Below are positions 7,590 to 14,275 of a stretch of 19,781 bases of DNA, one piece after another. Source of the DNA: JAFGTP01 sp964498725 (lineage in GTDB: Bacteria; Fidelibacterota; UBA2242; JAFGTP01); the NCBI GenBank assembly GCA_964498725.1, contig CAZCHS010000059.1:1-19781 (forward strand), written 5' to 3'. Below the pieces are notes generated by a model, which did not search any database, had not been told where the DNA came from, and saw only the letters and a list, made by a program, of their open reading frames with translations. A program made the translations under genes and the position numbers. Every line of letters begins with the position of its first letter. Position 1 is the stretch's first letter.

Positions 7590-8825
7590 TTACAGTTTTT
7601 TTCCCCAGGTTTTCATCTGTGTCGGAATTCCCGGCATTGGCAATCCTTTTAACAGCATATGCCAATAAATCCAGCGAAATGCCAGTTTACCCCAATGATT
7701 CAGTACCGATTCTTTCAATAATGAAAAAGGCCCAACCACAGGAAATGGAAATTTTCCTTCCGCCGGTTCCACATCATAGTTAAAATCGATCAGAAATCCC
7801 TTGCCGAACCCGGATTCGATAAAGCAATTGGCGTGGCCGTCAAAAGCTGGTTTAAGCGGTTTATTATTGATAAAGTTCATGATGTTTTCCGTCAACACAT
7901 CGGACTCAAAGTGGGCAACGGAACCAGCTTTTGAGCTGGGCAGGTCTGTGGCATCACCAATCACAAAAATATTTTCATGGTCTTTGGATTGTAGGGTATG
8001 GTTGTCCGTGGGCACAAAATTCAGTTCATCCCCCATATCCGACCGCTCGATGACCTCGTCTCCCATATTGGTGGGTACTGACAACAAGAGATCAAAATCA
8101 ACTTCTTTTTCATCAAAAGAAATGATTTTTTTGGCGTTGCCGTCAACTTCTTCAATATTAAAATCCGAAACCAGTTTGATATTTTTTTCATCCAATAAAT
8201 GTCCCATCACCGCAGCAGTTCGCTGCTTGGTAAAAGCGCCGGAAAGCGGTGTGGTATAGATAATTTCCACATCATCGCGAATGCCTTTTTTAGTAAAAAA
8301 GTGGTCCGCCAAAAAAACAAATTCCAGTGGCGCCACCGGGCATTTGATCGGCATTTCAGCAATGTTCAGGACAAACTTCCCGCCTTTAAAGGTTTTCAGC
8401 CGCTCATACAACGCAACCGCACCATCCAGAGTATAAAAATCAAAAGCATTCTTTTGCCAGAGCCCTTCGTCAGCCAGGCCATCCACTTCGCCGGGAACGA
8501 TCTTCGTACCGGTAGCAATGATTAGAATATTGTAATCAAGGCTGGCCCCATCAGTGAGATTGACCTTGTTTTTGTCAGGGTCAATGGTCTCAATTCCTGA
8601 TTGCCGGAAAGTGACATTTTTGGGAATAAACCGGGCCTTTTTCTTTACGACATCTTTTTCAGAATAAAGGCCGAAAGGAATAAACAAAAAACCGGGCTGA
8701 TAATAATGAGTTTCATTTTCATCAATAATCGTAATTTCCCAGTTTTTTTTGTCAATTTTTCTGGCGAGATGGTTGGCCATCATGGTTCCGGCCGTTCCCG
8801 CTCCGAGGATCACAATTTTCTTCAC
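7590..8825 (-). CDS. Sulfide:quinone oxidoreductase-like flavoprotein
   Basis: SQR oxidises sulfide to sulfane sulfur and reduces membrane quinone. The 411-residue protein has an N-terminal FAD-binding Rossmann motif (GAGTAGTMMANHL at 8-20), an ATG segment IIATGTKI near 102-109 and the second FAD motif IFVIGDATDLPSSKAGSVAHFE (286-307). The C terminus carries an aromatic, probably membrane-apposed segment (about 375-400). It has only two cysteines, Cys162 (IKCPVAPLE) and Cys334 (HANCFIES). These correspond in position to the two core redox cysteines of SQR; the third cysteine of classical bacterial SQRs is absent, as in some SQR subtypes. The start is GTG with GGAG seven bases upstream. It overlaps the regulator gene by 74 bases. 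Confidence 0.88.
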   Translation of the reverse strand: MKKIVILGAGTAGTMMANHLARKIDKKNWEITIIDENETHYYQPGFLFIPFGLYSEKDVVKKKARFIPKNVTFRQSGIETIDPDKNKVNLTDGASLDYNILIIATGTKIVPGEVDGLADEGLWQKNAFDFYTLDGAVALYERLKTFKGGKFVLNIAEMPIKCPVAPLEFVFLADHFFTKKGIRDDVEIIYTTPLSGAFTKQRTAAVMGHLLDEKNIKLVSDFNIEEVDGNAKKIISFDEKEVDFDLLLSVPTNMGDEVIERSDMGDELNFVPTDNHTLQSKDHENIFVIGDATDLPSSKAGSVAHFESDVLTENIMNFINNKPLKPAFDGHANCFIESGFGKGFLIDFNYDVEPAEGKFPFPVVGPFSLLKESVLNHWGKLAFRWIYWHMLLKGLPMPGIPTQMKTWGKKL

Positions 8826-9168
8826 AATTTGTCTCCGTATTTAAATAATTATCATGTAAAAAATTCATAATATGTTGCAGTTCTTCATGCACCAGGTGAT
8901 AATAGATATTTTTTTTGTCCCGCCGCTTCTCCACGATACCGGACATGGTGAGGAGTTTCAGTTGCTGGGATATGTTGGAAATTTTCCCGATTTGAATAAT
9001 ATCAACGATTTCCGAGACACAGAAATCCCCTTCCATGAGCAGGCAGACAATCCGAAAACGGATTTTATTGGAAAGGAGAGAGAAAAGGTCAATGATCTTT
9101 TCGCAGATGAGTTCATTATTTTCAAACCGCACTTTAATTTTTCCGACATCTACTGTTTTGTTTTTCAC
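8752..9168 (-). CDS. ArsR-family regulator, probable persulfide sensor
   Basis: This 138-residue protein has an ArsR/SmtB winged-helix domain (about 22-108). The core is LLSNKIRFRIVCLLMEGDFCVSEIV, a recognition helix around SNISQQLKLLTMSGIV and the wing KRRDKKNIYYHL. Cysteines are Cys22, Cys42, Cys50, Cys115 and Cys119. In SqrR/BigR regulators one Cys in helix 2 (near 41-42) and one in helix 5 (near 107-108) form a polysulfide bridge. Cys42 matches the first, and Cys115 or Cys119 could serve as the second; this assignment is inference. The start is GTG at 9168 with only a weak SD. The tail runs 74 bases into sqr in another frame. It most likely represses its own operon through the palindromes at 9181-9212. 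Confidence 0.88.
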   Translation of the reverse strand: MKNKTVDVGKIKVRFENNELICEKIIDLFSLLSNKIRFRIVCLLMEGDFCVSEIVDIIQIGKISNISQQLKLLTMSGIVEKRRDKKNIYYHLVHEELQHIMNFLHDNYLNTETNCEENCDPRSGNGRNHDGQPSRQKN

Positions 9169-9180
9169 GTTGCATCTCGC

Positions 9181-9212
9181 TTTAATATTTTAACACATAT
9201 TAAACTGTTAAA
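9181..9212 (-). promoter_or_regulatory. Interlocking palindromes, probable ArsR operator
   Basis: Two perfect inverted repeats interlock. TTTAATAT (9181-9188) pairs with ATATTAAA (9197-9204), and TTTAACA (9189-9195) pairs with TGTTAAA (9206-9212). Their centres are eight bases apart. They lie 13 bases upstream of the regulator's start and cover the -10 element and probable transcription start, the usual arrangement for an ArsR-type autorepressor. The binding protein is inferred, not shown. Confidence 0.65.
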
Positions 9213-9225
9213 GATACAAAGTCAA
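9197..9225 (-). promoter_or_regulatory. Sigma-70 promoter of the arsR-sqr-nqr operon
   Basis: On the minus strand TTGACT (9225-9220) and TAATAT (9202-9197) are separated by exactly 17 bases. Each matches the consensus in five of six positions. The predicted transcript starts near 9190, giving a leader of about 22 bases before the GTG at 9168. The -10 box is inside both inverted repeats. Confidence 0.75.
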
Positions 9226-9250
9226 GTTATTTTTTTCACAAACTTTTTGT

Positions 9251-9264
9251 GGTAATTGGTAATT
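9251..9264. repeat. Two tandem GGTAATT heptamers
   Basis: GGTAATT occurs twice in tandem. Read on the minus strand of the array at 11272-11341, the units are GGTAATC, AGTAATC or GGTGATC, so this pair seems to belong to the same heptamer family in a second intergenic gap. Two units alone could be chance in AT-rich DNA. Confidence 0.4.
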
Positions 9265-9290
9265 CGATAGGAACGCGGATTTTCTATCTG

Positions 9291-9316
9291 CAATTAAATG
9301 ACAATGGATTTAATTG
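9291..9316. repeat. Perfect 9-bp inverted repeat
   Basis: CAATTAAAT (9291-9299) and ATTTAATTG (9308-9316) are exact complements around an eight-base loop in the long gap. Function unknown. Confidence 0.5.
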
Positions 9317-9398
9317 TGGAATACAAGTCCGGACTTCTGTCAGGTTTGCCGGCGAAGGAATAGATGTCTGGCAGAGTCTAAGAGCTTCATATTTGGAG

Positions 9399-9419
9399 TG
9401 CATTAACCGCGTTAATGCA
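9399..9419. repeat. Perfect 9-bp hairpin with 3-base loop
   Basis: TGCATTAAC (9399-9407) and GTTAATGCA (9411-9419) are exact complements around CGC. It would make a stable hairpin on either strand. No T-run follows, so it is not an intrinsic terminator. Confidence 0.55.
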
Positions 9420-9464
9420 AAACCAACACCACTTCTCCGCTCCGCTACACAAGGCAGGCGATTG

Positions 9465-9484
9465 ATTCACTCCATGGACTGAAT
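9465..9484. repeat. Near-perfect 20-base palindrome
   Basis: ATTCA (9465-9469) mirrors TGAAT (9480-9484) around the self-complementary core TCCATGGA (9471-9478). The only break is a symmetric C/C pair at 9470 and 9479. It could be a protein-binding site; no protein is identified. Confidence 0.4.
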
Positions 9485-9824
9485 GATCAAATGATCTGCG
9501 AATATTGATTGCAGATTGATGATTTTTGTTCGTTTTACTTGAGGGATTTGAAAATACATGAATAATTTTCCGATTAAAAATAAGAATAAATAATTTGATG
9601 GTAAAAATAGCATTTATGACAAACTGGTAAAACCCATAAACAACACACGAATTAATTTAATAAAATTCTCAAATTATACTAAATTAATAAACCAAAAATC
9701 CTGTCAACAAAGATTAAATCACAGGATAAAATAAGCCGCTTTCCAAACTTTCTTAAAATTAATAAACAAATATTTCCTCGTTTTTTTCATTTTTAGAAAG
9801 ATTTTTTTTCATTACCTTTATCTT

Positions 9825-9845
9825 ATGTGAATTGTGAAGTCACAT
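9825..9845 (+). promoter_or_regulatory. Inverted repeat upstream of the NtrC-type gene
   Basis: ATGTGA (9825-9830) and TCACAT (9840-9845) are perfect complements with a nine-base spacer, centred about 47 bases before the start codon. The half-sites resemble those of CRP-family sites, but the spacing is nine rather than the usual six, so the binding protein is uncertain. It may be an operator for the downstream regulator gene. Confidence 0.35.
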
Positions 9846-9881
9846 TTTTACAGCTTTTGAGAATTAAAAAAGGATTTTGTA

Positions 9882-11228
9882 ATGAACAGCAATATTTTGA
9901 TTGCAGAACCTGACAAAGAGACCAGAGAAATAATCGCTCAAACTCTCAATGATATCGGTTTTCAATGTAAACTTGCCACCGATGGTGAAAAAGCCCTCGA
10001 ATTGGTCCAGAAATACAATTTTGACATTCTCATCCTGAATGTTAATCTCAAAAAATGGTCAGGCCTTAATGTTCTCGAAAAAATCTGTAAAATCAGCCCC
10101 AAAACCCTTTCAATAATATTATCCGATACAGCTTCTACGGAAAGCGCGGTGGAAGCCCTGCGTCAGGGCGCCATTGATTATTTTGTCAAACCCATTGATC
10201 CCGAAACCCTGCGTATCAGAATCAAAAAGATCAAAAAATTCCAGACCTTACTGCTGGAAAACCATTATTTGCGTCAGGAAGTCCATTCCAAATTCCAGCA
10301 AAACAAGATGATCGGCTCCAGCCCGGCTATGCAAAAAGTTTTCAAGATGGTTGACAAGGTTGCAAATTCCACATCCAATGTTTTGATAACCGGAAAAAGC
10401 GGGACGGGAAAAGAAGTGGTTGCCCGTTCAATTCACAATAACAGCCCGCGCAAAGATAAGCCCTTTGTACCGATCAATTGCGGCGCCATTCCGGAAAATC
10501 TCTTTGAGAGCGAATTGTTCGGTATTAAAAAAGGCAGCTTTACCGGCGCGACCATGGACAAAGACGGGGTTTTCAAAGCCTCCAATAATGGCACCTTGTT
10601 CCTCGATGAAGTGGGCGAAATTCCCCTTCACATTCAGGTCAAACTTCTGCGCGCCATCGAAGGCAAAGAGATCAAGCCCATCGGCAGTCCCAATTCCATA
10701 AAAATCAATACCCGCATTTTATCGGCGACTAACCGGAACCTGACCCAGGAAATTGAAAATGGTAACTTTCGTGAAGATCTTTACTATCGATTGAATATAA
10801 TTGAAATCAAATTGCCGTCGCTAAAAGAACGCCGTGAAGATATTCCCATGCTGGTGGACCATTTCATTCATAAATACAACAAAGAACTGAACCGTAATGT
10901 TCTCGGTGTAGATAACGAAACCATGAAAATTCTGATGAATTATGAATGGAAAGGTGAAGTCCGGGAACTGGAAAATATAATCGAACGCGCGGTCTTACTT
11001 TGTGAAACCGAATATGTCACGATTGCGGAATTGCCACCCCATACATGCACGGAATTAACACTCAATTATCCGGACGACCTGAAGGAATCGGTGCGTAATT
11101 TTGAACGTCAGCATATTATGTCAATAATGCGCCGTGAAGGCAATGACAAAAATAAATGTGCGAAAGCCCTGAATATCGGACTTTCGTCACTTTATCGTAA
11201 AATTGATGAACTTGAGATAAAACTGTAA
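9882..11228 (+). CDS. NtrC-family sigma-54 activator with atypical receiver
   Basis: This 448-residue protein has a receiver domain (about 3-120), a sigma-54-activating AAA+ domain (about 140-375) and a Fis-type DNA-binding helix-turn-helix (about 405-445). Seen in the AAA+ domain are Walker A GKSGTGKE (171-178), the sigma-54 loop as GSFTGA (218-223, usually GAFTGA), Walker B GTLFLDEVGEI (237-247) and the arginine-rich FREDLYYRLN (297-306). In the receiver the phosphate-accepting Asp is replaced by Asn53 (DILILNVNL), the acidic pair is reduced to Glu9-Pro10-Asp11, and Lys103 is retained. It may therefore work without phosphorylation. AGGA is spaced seven bases before the ATG. No partner kinase or sigma-54 target promoter is visible, so its regulon is unknown. 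Confidence 0.95.
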   Translation: MNSNILIAEPDKETREIIAQTLNDIGFQCKLATDGEKALELVQKYNFDILILNVNLKKWSGLNVLEKICKISPKTLSIILSDTASTESAVEALRQGAIDYFVKPIDPETLRIRIKKIKKFQTLLLENHYLRQEVHSKFQQNKMIGSSPAMQKVFKMVDKVANSTSNVLITGKSGTGKEVVARSIHNNSPRKDKPFVPINCGAIPENLFESELFGIKKGSFTGATMDKDGVFKASNNGTLFLDEVGEIPLHIQVKLLRAIEGKEIKPIGSPNSIKINTRILSATNRNLTQEIENGNFREDLYYRLNIIEIKLPSLKERREDIPMLVDHFIHKYNKELNRNVLGVDNETMKILMNYEWKGEVRELENIIERAVLLCETEYVTIAELPPHTCTELTLNYPDDLKESVRNFERQHIMSIMRREGNDKNKCAKALNIGLSSLYRKIDELEIKL

Positions 11229-11233
11229 CCTTA

Positions 11234-11341
11234 AATCAGTAATCAGTAATCAGTAACCCGTATTCAGTTTTACTGATTACCGATTACCGATCACCGATCA
11301 CCGATCACCGATTACTGATCACCGGTCACCGATCACCGACT
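11234..11341. repeat. Heptamer repeat arrays between convergent genes
   Basis: Three tandem AATCAGT units (11234-11254) are followed by a 17-base spacer and ten tandem units of consensus ACYGATY (11272-11341). The second array is in phase throughout and its last unit overlaps the stop codon of the C69 peptidase. AATCAGT is the reverse complement of ACTGATT, so the two arrays face each other. The 21 bases 11234-11254 pair with 11272-11292; the three imperfect positions are A.C mismatches in plus-strand RNA but G.U wobbles in minus-strand RNA. It fills nearly the whole gap between the two convergent genes. Confidence 0.9.
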
Positions 11342-12926
11342 AAAACTTCTCATCCCACTTTGTCCAGATTTCATCCCCCATTTTCCAGGCTTTTTCATTT
11401 AGCATCATCTGTTGCCTGATAGAATATTCCGTTAAATATTTACGCGCTTTTTTGGGGGATCTTTTCAATAAAGACAAGGCTTCCTTTTCCACTGCTGCCT
11501 GTTCACTATATAATTTAGTTTGAACAGAATCCATCTCATTCAAAACCCAGGGATAAATATCGCGAAACCGCTGTGAGGTCAATGTGGACAGCCGGTTGAA
11601 TCCCCACCAGGCTGACTCCCGGGTATAGCCATTTTCCCGGCCCGAAGTTTTGTAGGGCTTTGACACATCAGTGACAGAACACCAGACCGGAATATAAGCC
11701 GAAGTCGCCACATTGTCAAAAGCGATCCAGGTAACGCCGCCGATTTCATCAGGCAGGAAATCACGGGATTGCGTAATAGTGGCATACATGGTATACCAGC
11801 GGGCGATCTGTCGTTCACCCCGCCAGCCCCAGCCGCCATTAATACGAAACAGTTTATTCATATCATAAGGCATAAAAGGATTGGCAAAGGGCGAAATAAT
11901 CGTATTGCCTTCGTCGTCAACCTGGGTCAGCTTGGCACTCAAATCATAAGGCGTATCCTGGTAATAATCGCGAAAAATCGATGTCATTTTTGCCAATGTC
12001 ACCAGGGAATCAGGTTTAACTGAAATCGGATAATTTTCTGATTCGGGATGAAGGTCCAGCGAGGGGGCCAGCAACGATAACGCCCGCCATTCACGACGAC
12101 GGGTCGCCAGGGAAACCCGGCTTTCCGGTGAATAAGCATAGCAGAACTCAAAGTCCTCTTCGGCAGGATTCCACCAGCCACTGTCGATGGCCACCTTGTG
12201 CAGATTGTCCGAAGCCATGAAGTAGTCTTTGTCTTCAAGATCGATTTCCCGCAAACGGCTGCCATTGGCTGTTACGGAAACATGATCGTCGGGAATCCGC
12301 TGAGCCGCCCAAATAGCGCCCACCTGTCCTTTACCAGGGCCGACAATTTCAAACATCCAGACTTCATTTTTGTCCGCGATGGTCAGGGTTTCACCATAAT
12401 CATTGTAGCCATACTTCCTGGTTAATTCGTCAGCCATTTGAATGGCTTCCCGGGCGGACTTACAGCGCTCCACCATCAGACGGACCAGTTGCTGACAATC
12501 GATCAGTCCGGCTTCCGGCGCGCAGAGCGATTCCCGGCCCCCAAAAGTGGATTCGCCAATGGCCAACTGATATTCATTCATACAGGGATAGGCGGTATTG
12601 ATATATTTGTAAGTTTTATTTACTTCAGGAATTTCACCAACCTTAGTATATTTATAAGTCGGCATTGCGTACGAATCATCTTTCCCACGCTTAAACATTT
12701 CATCCATCGCATTTTTAGCATGTTTTTTCGCCGGTGTAATGTCAAACCAGGCGCGGGTCCGGTGGCTGTCGCAGGTATGGGATGTCATCACCGAACCGTC
12801 TGACGAGGATTTTTTGCCCACCATGATCGAGGTACAGCCATCGGGATAGCCGCCGTGCCAATCACTTTTGTCAGCTGCCAATAAACTACTTACAACAAAT
12901 AGCAGAATAAATAACTTTTTAAACAT
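11340..12926 (-). CDS. Secreted C69-family dipeptidase
   Basis: Peptidase family C69 (PepD-like dipeptidases) are N-terminal-nucleophile hydrolases. This 528-residue protein begins with a clear signal peptide (KKLFILLFVVSSLLA, cleavage near residue 18). The predicted nucleophile is Cys31 in DGCTSIMVGKK, followed by SSSDGSVMTSHTCDS. Other typical parts are YPCMNEYQLAIGESTFGGRE (about 114-133) and EVWMFEIVGPGKGQVGAIWAAQR. The ATG is preceded by GGGAGAG. The gene follows the nitronate-monooxygenase-like gene by 15 bases and is probably co-transcribed with it. Its substrates are presumably di- or short peptides in the periplasm; this is inferred from family and signal. Its stop codon lies in the heptamer array. 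Confidence 0.93.
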   Translation of the reverse strand: MFKKLFILLFVVSSLLAADKSDWHGGYPDGCTSIMVGKKSSSDGSVMTSHTCDSHRTRAWFDITPAKKHAKNAMDEMFKRGKDDSYAMPTYKYTKVGEIPEVNKTYKYINTAYPCMNEYQLAIGESTFGGRESLCAPEAGLIDCQQLVRLMVERCKSAREAIQMADELTRKYGYNDYGETLTIADKNEVWMFEIVGPGKGQVGAIWAAQRIPDDHVSVTANGSRLREIDLEDKDYFMASDNLHKVAIDSGWWNPAEEDFEFCYAYSPESRVSLATRRREWRALSLLAPSLDLHPESENYPISVKPDSLVTLAKMTSIFRDYYQDTPYDLSAKLTQVDDEGNTIISPFANPFMPYDMNKLFRINGGWGWRGERQIARWYTMYATITQSRDFLPDEIGGVTWIAFDNVATSAYIPVWCSVTDVSKPYKTSGRENGYTRESAWWGFNRLSTLTSQRFRDIYPWVLNEMDSVQTKLYSEQAAVEKEALSLLKRSPKKARKYLTEYSIRQQMMLNEKAWKMGDEIWTKWDEKF

Positions 12927-12941
12927 TTTCTCTCCCTTTTT

Positions 12942-13952
12942 TTATAAAATTCTTTTCATGCGTTCAATCTCGGCATGAATATCCTTTACCAATTCTGTGA
13001 TAATTTCACTAACAGTTTGTTCTTCTGTAATCAGACCTACTGTCTGTCCCGCCATCAGCGCACCTTTTTCCACATCGCCTTTTAAAGCGGCGTCGCGCAG
13101 GGCATGGATCCAGTAAATGCCAACAAATTTTTGGGCCCGGGTATGACTTATTTTTTCCTTTTTTAATTTTTTGGTCAGTTTTTTCTTCAGTTTATTAAAA
13201 TTCTCCAGGGTTTTGTTGCGAATGGTACGGATGGGAACTACTTTCAATTTGCTGTCAAATTGCGGAACTACAACCGCATCACGGGAGTTGGCCCGCAGAA
13301 ATTTTTGCTTGAAATTTTCATGAGCACCACTCTCTTTGGCTGCAGCAAACCGGGACCCCAGGATAACGCCGGCCGCTCCCATCATCAATATATGGGCAGC
13401 CAGTTTACCAGTAAACAGTCCCCCGGCAACAAACACCGGAACATCAAAATCAGCAAACAATATTTCCTGCAACAAAATATTTAAGCCCTTTCGCCCAACA
13501 TAGCCGCCGGCCTCATCGCCTTCAATGATCAGGGCGTCAGTGCCGTACCTGATCATGCGCCTGGCAATGGAAACTGTGGATGCATAGCAAATGACTTTAG
13601 CGCCGCTTTCTTTCATTATTTTGATTTCATTTTTTTTGGGAAAACTCCCGGCAAAGATGATGTAGGGGACTTTTTTCCATTGGCATAAATATAATTGCTC
13701 ATGATACTGCGGTGAGATCGTCAGCAGACTGATCCCAAAATTTTTATCCGTCAATTCCCGGGTTTTATCAATTTGGCTCTCCAGTTCCCGGGCTGACATA
13801 TTACCTCCTGCCAGGCATCCGAATCCGCCATTTTCATTGACTGACGCGACAAGTTCCGGCGTACTGATATAGCTCATGGCACCACAGATAATCGGGTATT
13901 TAGTTACCAGAAAATCATTGCCCTGTTGAAAAATGTTATGTTTCTGCTCCAT
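12942..13952 (-). CDS. Nitronate monooxygenase-like FMN TIM-barrel enzyme
   Basis: This 336-residue protein belongs to the nitronate monooxygenase / FabK-like FMN-dependent TIM-barrel family, which oxidises nitronates (for example propionate-3-nitronate) or acts as enoyl-ACP reductase. Seen are the opening YPIICGAMSYISTPELVASV, GGFGCLAGG (42-50), EGDEAGGYVGRKG (144-156) and the phosphate-binding part VFVAGGLFTGK with MGAAGVILGSRF. In the third motif the family usually has His after AGG; here it is Tyr151, so the reaction may differ. A Lys-rich insertion (about 253-270) is also present. GAGG lies five bases before the ATG. It leads a two-gene unit with the C69 peptidase. Enoyl-ACP reductase function is less likely without fatty-acid genes nearby. 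Confidence 0.88.
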   Translation of the reverse strand: MEQKHNIFQQGNDFLVTKYPIICGAMSYISTPELVASVNENGGFGCLAGGNMSARELESQIDKTRELTDKNFGISLLTISPQYHEQLYLCQWKKVPYIIFAGSFPKKNEIKIMKESGAKVICYASTVSIARRMIRYGTDALIIEGDEAGGYVGRKGLNILLQEILFADFDVPVFVAGGLFTGKLAAHILMMGAAGVILGSRFAAAKESGAHENFKQKFLRANSRDAVVVPQFDSKLKVVPIRTIRNKTLENFNKLKKKLTKKLKKEKISHTRAQKFVGIYWIHALRDAALKGDVEKGALMAGQTVGLITEEQTVSEIITELVKDIHAEIERMKRIL

Positions 13953-14275
13953 TTTAACCTCTTCCGATTATAAAAAATATAAAGGATTCAATTAAGAATA
14001 TAAACATATTTATTTCTCAATATAAATTGTATCTCAATAAATTCATATTTAACATTCAATTTTACGGAATGATATCATCCAATATTCTTTTGTAGTATAA
14101 CGAATTAAAAAATCACGCATTCTTATATTTAATATTTTTTCTTCTCGATAAGCCTTCCTTTTTATTGTTTTTTATTAAAGTTTATCGAAAATAATCCGAT
14201 TTAAATTTTAGAAACATCGATGTCAAAAGAAAATAAGAAACCATACAGCATTACTAAACCAAGGAGGTGTTAGTT
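13953..14275. other. AT-rich divergent gap
   Basis: This is the promoter region between the minus-strand nitronate-monooxygenase-like gene and the plus-strand flagellin. The sigma-28 promoter at 14176-14202 is the only clear signal. I see no convincing minus-strand promoter: a TATAAT at 13972-13967 is too close to the start codon to serve. A 10-base palindrome ACATCGATGT lies at 14213-14222, near the start of the flagellin leader. Confidence 0.5.
14176..14202 (+). promoter_or_regulatory. Sigma-28 (FliA) flagellar promoter
   Basis: TAAAGTTT (14176-14183), an 11-base spacer and TCCGATTT (14195-14202) match the flagellar sigma-28 consensus TAAAGTTT-N11-GCCGATAA, with the -35 half perfect and five of eight positions in the -10 half. 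The transcript would start near 14210, giving a leader of about 65 bases before the flagellin ATG at 14276. Confidence 0.85.

Larger units (their letters stand above)
9226..9881. other. Long non-coding gap with palindromes
   Basis: No convincing gene is present. One plus-strand frame (GTG at 9249 to a stop ending 9482, 77 codons) resembles no family, has no clear SD and contains several palindromes. Features seen are a heptamer pair (9251-9264), perfect 9-bp hairpins at 9291-9316 and 9399-9419, and a near-perfect 20-base palindrome at 9465-9484. The part after 9500 is very AT-rich and carries the leader of the regulator at 9882, including an inverted repeat at 9825-9845. Confidence 0.5.

Noticed and set aside
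9368..9386. Sigma-54 promoter (TGGCAG followed by GC)
   Set aside because: The GG-to-GC distance is 12 bases rather than the required 10.
9249..9482. 77-codon plus-strand frame starting with GTG
   Set aside because: No family resemblance, no clear ribosome-binding site, a start inside the heptamer pair, and several palindromes within it; treated as non-coding.
11234..11341. CRISPR array
   Set aside because: Units are contiguous 7-base tandem repeats without spacers, and no cas gene is present.
13967..13972. TATAAT as -10 box for the nitronate-monooxygenase-like gene
   Set aside because: The implied transcript start falls within the ribosome-binding site, and no -35 is at a proper distance.
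14267..14275. Upstream GTG as the flagellin start
   Set aside because: This GTG lies inside the Shine-Dalgarno sequence; ATG 14276 is correctly spaced and gives the family-typical N terminus.
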